From NCBI GenBank assembly GCA_002482965.1, contig DLGZ01000076.1, positions 1 through 64,000 of the forward strand: a stretch of 64,000 nt of DNA, written 5' to 3'. Below, one piece after another: positions 60,781 through 64,000 of this stretch; within the stretch, counting starts at the first letter, position 1; each line of letters starts with the position of its first letter. The stretch is from Verrucomicrobiaceae bacterium UBA7681 (GTDB lineage: Bacteria > Verrucomicrobiota > Verrucomicrobiia > Verrucomicrobiales > Verrucomicrobiaceae). The notes below the pieces were generated by a model. It was not told where the DNA came from. It made no database searches and saw nothing but the letters and a program-made list of their open reading frames with translations. Made by a program: the position numbers and the translations under genes.

Positions 60781-60850
60781 TAAGCATTAGGGAGACCAGC
60801 ACTCCAACCATGCAGACCCCAAATTGTGCAAAGCAGACGCTCTTTGTGCT
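60781..60850 (-). promoter_or_regulatory. Shared 70-bp upstream block, copy C (sigma-54-like core)
   Basis: On the minus strand TGGTCTC-N5-TGCTTA with GG (60796-60797) and GC (60784-60785) 10 bases apart, upstream of the HAD gene with a predicted leader of about 63 bases. The upstream half shares GCACAAA, GTCTGCA and most intermediate bases with copy B. Confidence 0.55.
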
Positions 60851-60857
60851 CTCTGCT

Positions 60858-61727
60858 TCAGACTGGCTGCGCCACCCGGCTGCGATAGACCAGCGGGACG
60901 CAGTGCTGGTGCTCTCGGAACTGGCGCTGAAAGTGCGCCGGTGAAACAAAGCCGCAGTCCATGGATATCTGGCTCACCGTCAGGTCCGTCTCTGCGAGCA
61001 GGAGGCATGCACGTGCGATGCGCAGCTCATTCACATACTGCGGTACGGTGCGGCCCGTGCACTTCTTGAACAGACGGCTGAAGGCGCTTTTCCCCAGACC
61101 CACGATCGCCGCCAGATCAGCCACATAAATGGGCTCCGGCAGATGCGCCGCGATGAACTCACAGGCCATGGTGATGCGGTCGGAAGCCCCTGGCCGTGGC
61201 TGCGGCAGCACGGAGGATGAGATTTCCCGCAGATCCTCTGAGTTTGACAGCAGGTCGAGCAGTTGCAGCAGGAGGATCACACGCTTCATGCCATGCACAT
61301 GCAGCATTTCCTGGACGATGCGTGTGGCTGTCAGCCGGGTGATACCCGTGACTACCACGCCTTGATCGGCACGTTGAAACAACCGCCGTATGGGGATCAT
61401 GGTTGAGCGCTGCATCCAGTCCTCATGTCCAGGCAGTTGCGGCATGAACTGTACGACGATGGCCTCCACCTCCGTGGCTGGAACGTCTGCTGAGGGCTGG
61501 TTGCGGTAGTCGTGCGGTACGTTGGAGCCCAGCAGGACGAGGTCTCCCGGCTCGATGCGGGAGATGTTGTTGCCCACGAGTCGCTCACTGCCGCCTTTCA
61601 GCACCAGTGTGATCTCACACTCGGGGTGGTAATGCCACACGCAGCCAAAATCCTGCCCGCGCACGACCTCGCAGACCACCGGTTCGGCGGCGGCGAGTGG
61701 GGAAAGCATTTCAACGATCGGCTTCAT
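60858..61727 (-). CDS. AraC family transcriptional regulator with cupin sensor
   Basis: 289 residues. The N-terminal ~100 residues form a cupin (WHYHPECEITLVLKGGSERLVGNNISRIEPGDLVLLGSNVPHDY), whose pocket may bind a sugar or another small ligand. The C-terminal ~100 residues hold two AraC helix-turn-helix motifs (YVADLAAIVGLGKSAFSRLF and VSQISMDCGFVSPAHFQRQF). It lies next to the DUF5722 hydrolase and the truncated gene, which it may control, and ends just beside promoter copy C of the HAD gene. The family normally activates carbohydrate-use genes. Confidence 0.92.
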   Translation of the reverse strand: MKPIVEMLSPLAAAEPVVCEVVRGQDFGCVWHYHPECEITLVLKGGSERLVGNNISRIEPGDLVLLGSNVPHDYRNQPSADVPATEVEAIVVQFMPQLPGHEDWMQRSTMIPIRRLFQRADQGVVVTGITRLTATRIVQEMLHVHGMKRVILLLQLLDLLSNSEDLREISSSVLPQPRPGASDRITMACEFIAAHLPEPIYVADLAAIVGLGKSAFSRLFKKCTGRTVPQYVNELRIARACLLLAETDLTVSQISMDCGFVSPAHFQRQFREHQHCVPLVYRSRVAQPV

Positions 61728-62030
61728 GGGCTGCGGGTGCGGAGAACTGGCAGGTTCACATGCCTGCCATCACAGATGACTGGAGCGTGAAAAACGTTCA
61801 TATAACCCTTACGAATCAAAGCTGCGTGCAGAAGTTCATTTATGGGATGAATGATTGAAGGCAGTGGCGAATTATGGAGCAAACGGAGTGTGCTGTGGAG
61901 CGGGTGAATAAACCTTCAGACAAGGCATCGGGTTGACTGCATGGTTATGCAGCATGCGTGCCACCTCACGGCGCTGCGCCTAGGCTCCGCACAGATGTGT
62001 GTTCATCTGCAACATTCGTATCACTCCGCC
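61728..62030. other. About 300 bases between the AraC gene and the DUF5722 gene
   Basis: No frame with a convincing start, length and family was found. The part near 61800-61880 is AT-rich and holds a short inverted repeat (TTCAT/ATGAA around 61840), which could be part of the AraC promoter. Nothing else is evident. Confidence 0.5.
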
Positions 62031-63254
62031 CTATTGGTCCCACGCCTGCAAGCCAGTCACTGGCAGGAGCGAATCGGCGGTGGAGCGCCATGCCGGCGTG
62101 CCTGCTTTTTCAAAGAGTTCGTAAATGAGTTTCTTGCTGTATGGATCAGCGACAGAGTTTGGCGCATTCCGCCATAAACCAAGCCGCAGGCCTCCCTCGT
62201 GGGCATGATCCACATGACGATGGTAAATAAAGGAGTCAACCGTGGGGAGTGTTTGAATCTTCTCCCAGGCATAGGCGTAAGCTGCAGCCTGAAGCTTTTC
62301 GCCATCGGGTGTGAGCAGTGTGTGGAAGCCCTGTTCGCTGAGGATGATGCGTCGTGGTTTGCTGTTGAATAGAAGTTCTGGCCTGTCGAGATGCCTTGGC
62401 AGTACGTCCAGATTTTTGAAGGTGACTTTGTTGGTGTTGTCATCATGCGTGACGGTTTTGTCCGCCCAGGCGCGTGGATTGCCGAGGTCTTCGGGGTAGG
62501 GATGCCACGCGACGCTCCAGTCGAAGTCGCCACGCTCACGCACGAGCCGGGCGAAGGTATCCAGGAATACGCGGCCAGGCGTGGCTTCTTGGGGGCTCAC
62601 GTTGTGCATGCTGCTGCTCCAATGATGGTCGGAGGAGAGGTAGGTGCGGGCATTCTGCGAATGCTTGCGAATGGCCTGGTGCATGATGCGGAAGGCTTTC
62701 TCATATTCACTGGCGGCGGTTTCAAGGGGCACGGGGCCCATGTTGTTCCAGAGGAAGTGCGAATTGACCTCGTTGCCGATGATCCAGCCCCAGGCACGGC
62801 CATGGTCAGGGTGGGCACCACTCCAGCGTTCGGCCAGCATGCTCATGACGGCGTTGAGAAAGCCGCTCGTGGTGTTTACGGCCCCGACGCTGAACTTGTA
62901 ATCTTTGCGATAGCCGGGATGCAGCACGATGTCATCGATGGCCGGATTCTTCGACGGATAGGCGATGATTATGAGGTAAACGAGCACGCCCTTGTCGGAG
63001 AGCGGTTTGATCTGGCGGTCCAGCGAGGTGAGGTAATTCTGATTGAAGACGAATTCGCCGGTTTCGGGCTTCGATTTGGGATCAAACAGCGCGGTGAGAT
63101 TCACATTGATCCCTGCGTGATGAATGCCGAGAGCCAGCGCATCATCCGCCATCTGCACCTGCAGGCCCTTCTGATTCGGTGGCGTGGGAAACGGGTCAAT
63201 GTTTTGCGCACAGACGATTTGCGCGAGGAGGAAGCTGAGAAGAAGATGACGCAT
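62031..63254 (-). CDS. DUF5722 family secreted hydrolase-like protein
   Basis: 407 residues from the ATG at 63254, which begins a signal peptide (MRHLLLSFLLAQIVCA). The sequence is a TIM-barrel type with LGIHHAGINVNLTALFDP at the start, WGWIIGNEVNSHFLWNNMG (a GNE acid motif like that of glycosidase catalytic acids), SVAWHPYPEDL and IILSEQGFH (a second acidic residue). DUF5722 proteins are regarded as uncharacterised relatives of glycoside hydrolases. The start ATG shares two bases with the start of the zinc-ribbon gene on the opposite strand. Confidence 0.8.
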   Translation of the reverse strand: MRHLLLSFLLAQIVCAQNIDPFPTPPNQKGLQVQMADDALALGIHHAGINVNLTALFDPKSKPETGEFVFNQNYLTSLDRQIKPLSDKGVLVYLIIIAYPSKNPAIDDIVLHPGYRKDYKFSVGAVNTTSGFLNAVMSMLAERWSGAHPDHGRAWGWIIGNEVNSHFLWNNMGPVPLETAASEYEKAFRIMHQAIRKHSQNARTYLSSDHHWSSSMHNVSPQEATPGRVFLDTFARLVRERGDFDWSVAWHPYPEDLGNPRAWADKTVTHDDNTNKVTFKNLDVLPRHLDRPELLFNSKPRRIILSEQGFHTLLTPDGEKLQAAAYAYAWEKIQTLPTVDSFIYHRHVDHAHEGGLRLGLWRNAPNSVADPYSKKLIYELFEKAGTPAWRSTADSLLPVTGLQAWDQ

Positions 63255-63408
63255 GAGTGACGAGTCCACCATCCTAGCCACCCCGGCGAATGAGCAAGCC
63301 CAAGCTGCCTGCGAACGCTGCGGCAAAACCGGGGCGGCGAAGTTCGGTGACGAGTTCATCTGCGATGACTGCTACGTGGCGTGCGGCTCATGCTGCGCAG
63401 GAGAGTAA
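63253..63408 (+). CDS. Small zinc-ribbon protein
   Basis: 51 residues. Seven cysteines are arranged as CERCGKTG, FICDDCY and ACGSCC, a treble-clef or rubredoxin-like zinc ribbon. The frame is short, but the Cys pattern, the ATG start and the TAA stop support a real gene; small 'C-x2-CGKTGA ... ICDDCY' proteins are, as far as I know, common in Verrucomicrobia and Planctomycetes. Its ATG overlaps the divergent start of the DUF5722 gene (CATG at 63252-63255). No function is known. Confidence 0.75.
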   Translation: MSDESTILATPANEQAQAACERCGKTGAAKFGDEFICDDCYVACGSCCAGE

Positions 63409-63424
63409 AGCTCGGGACTGCTTT

Positions 63425-64000
63425 TCACTCCTTTTCCGGCACAAGCTTCATCGCCAGCTTTCTGAAATCACGCACACGGTGAAACGTTGCCGTGTCCGCA
63501 TCGTGCTGATTCGGCGCGTTGATGCTTGAACGCGCGATGATCGCGAGGTCATCCCCATCCACCACAGGGCGAGCATACATGAAGGATTGTGAAATCTTGG
63601 CCGCCTGCGCGATGCAGCCCGCAGGGAACCAGTTCAAGCCGTCGAGGCTGTACTGCAGCATCAGGAATCGGCGGTCGTTTGCGCTCGGTTTGAGGTGGCC
63701 CTGTTTCAAGGCTTCTGCCTGCCAGCCGAAGATGTCCTGGCTGTCCGCCACCAGATTGGCAGTGGCCCAGAAGAGCTGGGAGGGCTCGTCACGGATGACA
63801 CAGAATTTGAGCTGGCCGCCGGGCATGGCGCTGAACTGGGTAAACTTCAGATCCAGCTTAGTGCCATCGTCGGTCGCATCAAACACGGTGCATAGGCCGG
63901 CCACGGTGGGTCGCTTGAGCTTGGTGGCGGCGAGCAGGCGCAGACGGCCTTTCACTTCGATCACATTGGCTTCGAGAAACTGGTCGGGCTGGCTGGCAAA
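63425..64000 (-). CDS. Partial secreted protein, sialidase/BNR-like, runs off the window
   Basis: The frame stays open to base 64000 on the minus strand, so the N-terminal part lies outside. The visible ~190 residues contain beta-propeller-like stretches (FLMLQYSLDGLNWFPAGC, FMYARPVVDGDDLAIIARSS) resembling BNR/sialidase-type exo-glycosidases, ending VRDFRKLAMKLVPEKE. A start within the window is not credible because the frame continues upstream in similar style (FASQPDQFLEANV). Family assignment is tentative. Confidence 0.6.
   Translation of the reverse strand, partial: FASQPDQFLEANVIEVKGRLRLLAATKLKRPTVAGLCTVFDATDDGTKLDLKFTQFSAMPGGQLKFCVIRDEPSQLFWATANLVADSQDIFGWQAEALKQGHLKPSANDRRFLMLQYSLDGLNWFPAGCIAQAAKISQSFMYARPVVDGDDLAIIARSSINAPNQHDADTATFHRVRDFRKLAMKLVPEKE

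Overview
The window looks like a chromosomal piece from a Verrucomicrobia-type bacterium (Verrucomicrobiaceae such as Prosthecobacter are my best guess; the exact taxon cannot be read from the sequence). The reasons are the high-GC coding bias, 'planctomycete-type' cytochrome/DUF1549/DUF1553/DUF1587-1592/DUF1501 proteins, a formylglycine-type sulfatase, a DUF5722 hydrolase, and two very large secreted beta-strand-repeat proteins ending in PEP-CTERM sorting tails. No phage, IS element, CRISPR array or rRNA was seen.

Left part (171-18120, mostly minus strand): a tightly packed ten-gene operon, with five 4-base stop/start overlaps and otherwise gaps of 2-13 bases up to its last gene. It encodes a DapA-superfamily lyase, a DUF885 peptidase, a proline racemase/4-hydroxyproline epimerase-like enzyme, an S9 prolyl-oligopeptidase-family peptidase, a DadA-like FAD dehydrogenase, a protein with two HExxH metallopeptidase motifs, a sialate-O-acetylesterase-like fusion, a sulfatase, an L-serine dehydratase and a PA14/cytochrome c/DUF1592 protein. 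Read together this is a candidate system for taking apart hydroxyproline-rich (glyco)proteins: surface deglycosylation or desulfation, peptide cleavage next to Pro/Hyp, epimerisation and oxidation of hydroxyproline, and serine deamination. A PAS-AraC regulator diverges from it across a 20-bp palindrome.

Middle-left (18172-27466): a FHA-like membrane protein; a second minus-strand operon (hypothetical, PSCyt1/DUF1549/LamG/DUF1553 protein, membrane protein, DUF1501 protein) that diverges from a second PAS-AraC regulator, again with a palindrome between them; and an exported amidase.

Middle (27598-40793): housekeeping and signalling genes. They include a secreted small protein whose start codon lies in a perfect 12-bp inverted repeat, a pseudo-receiver, trpF, DUF423, tRNA-Phe, a pssA / GT81-like glycosyltransferase / six-PAS histidine kinase group, an Fe-S assembly trio (DUF1858-rhodanese, IscU/NifU-N-like, SufT-like), tRNA-Ser, an HMA-domain protein, dgkA and sucD.

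Right part (40912-64000): a four-gene envelope group (beta-helix protein, ABC exporter permease without ATPase, coiled-coil tail-anchored protein, small tail-anchored protein), a di-heme cytochrome c peroxidase with an intrinsic terminator, then two giant PEP-CTERM autotransporter-repeat proteins (1505 and 2880 residues) and a HAD phosphatase. These last three genes share an ungapped ~70-bp upstream block whose core has the GG-N10-GC spacing of a sigma-54 promoter. The window ends with an AraC regulator, a DUF5722 hydrolase sharing start-codon bases with a small zinc-ribbon gene, and a 5'-truncated secreted-hydrolase-like gene.
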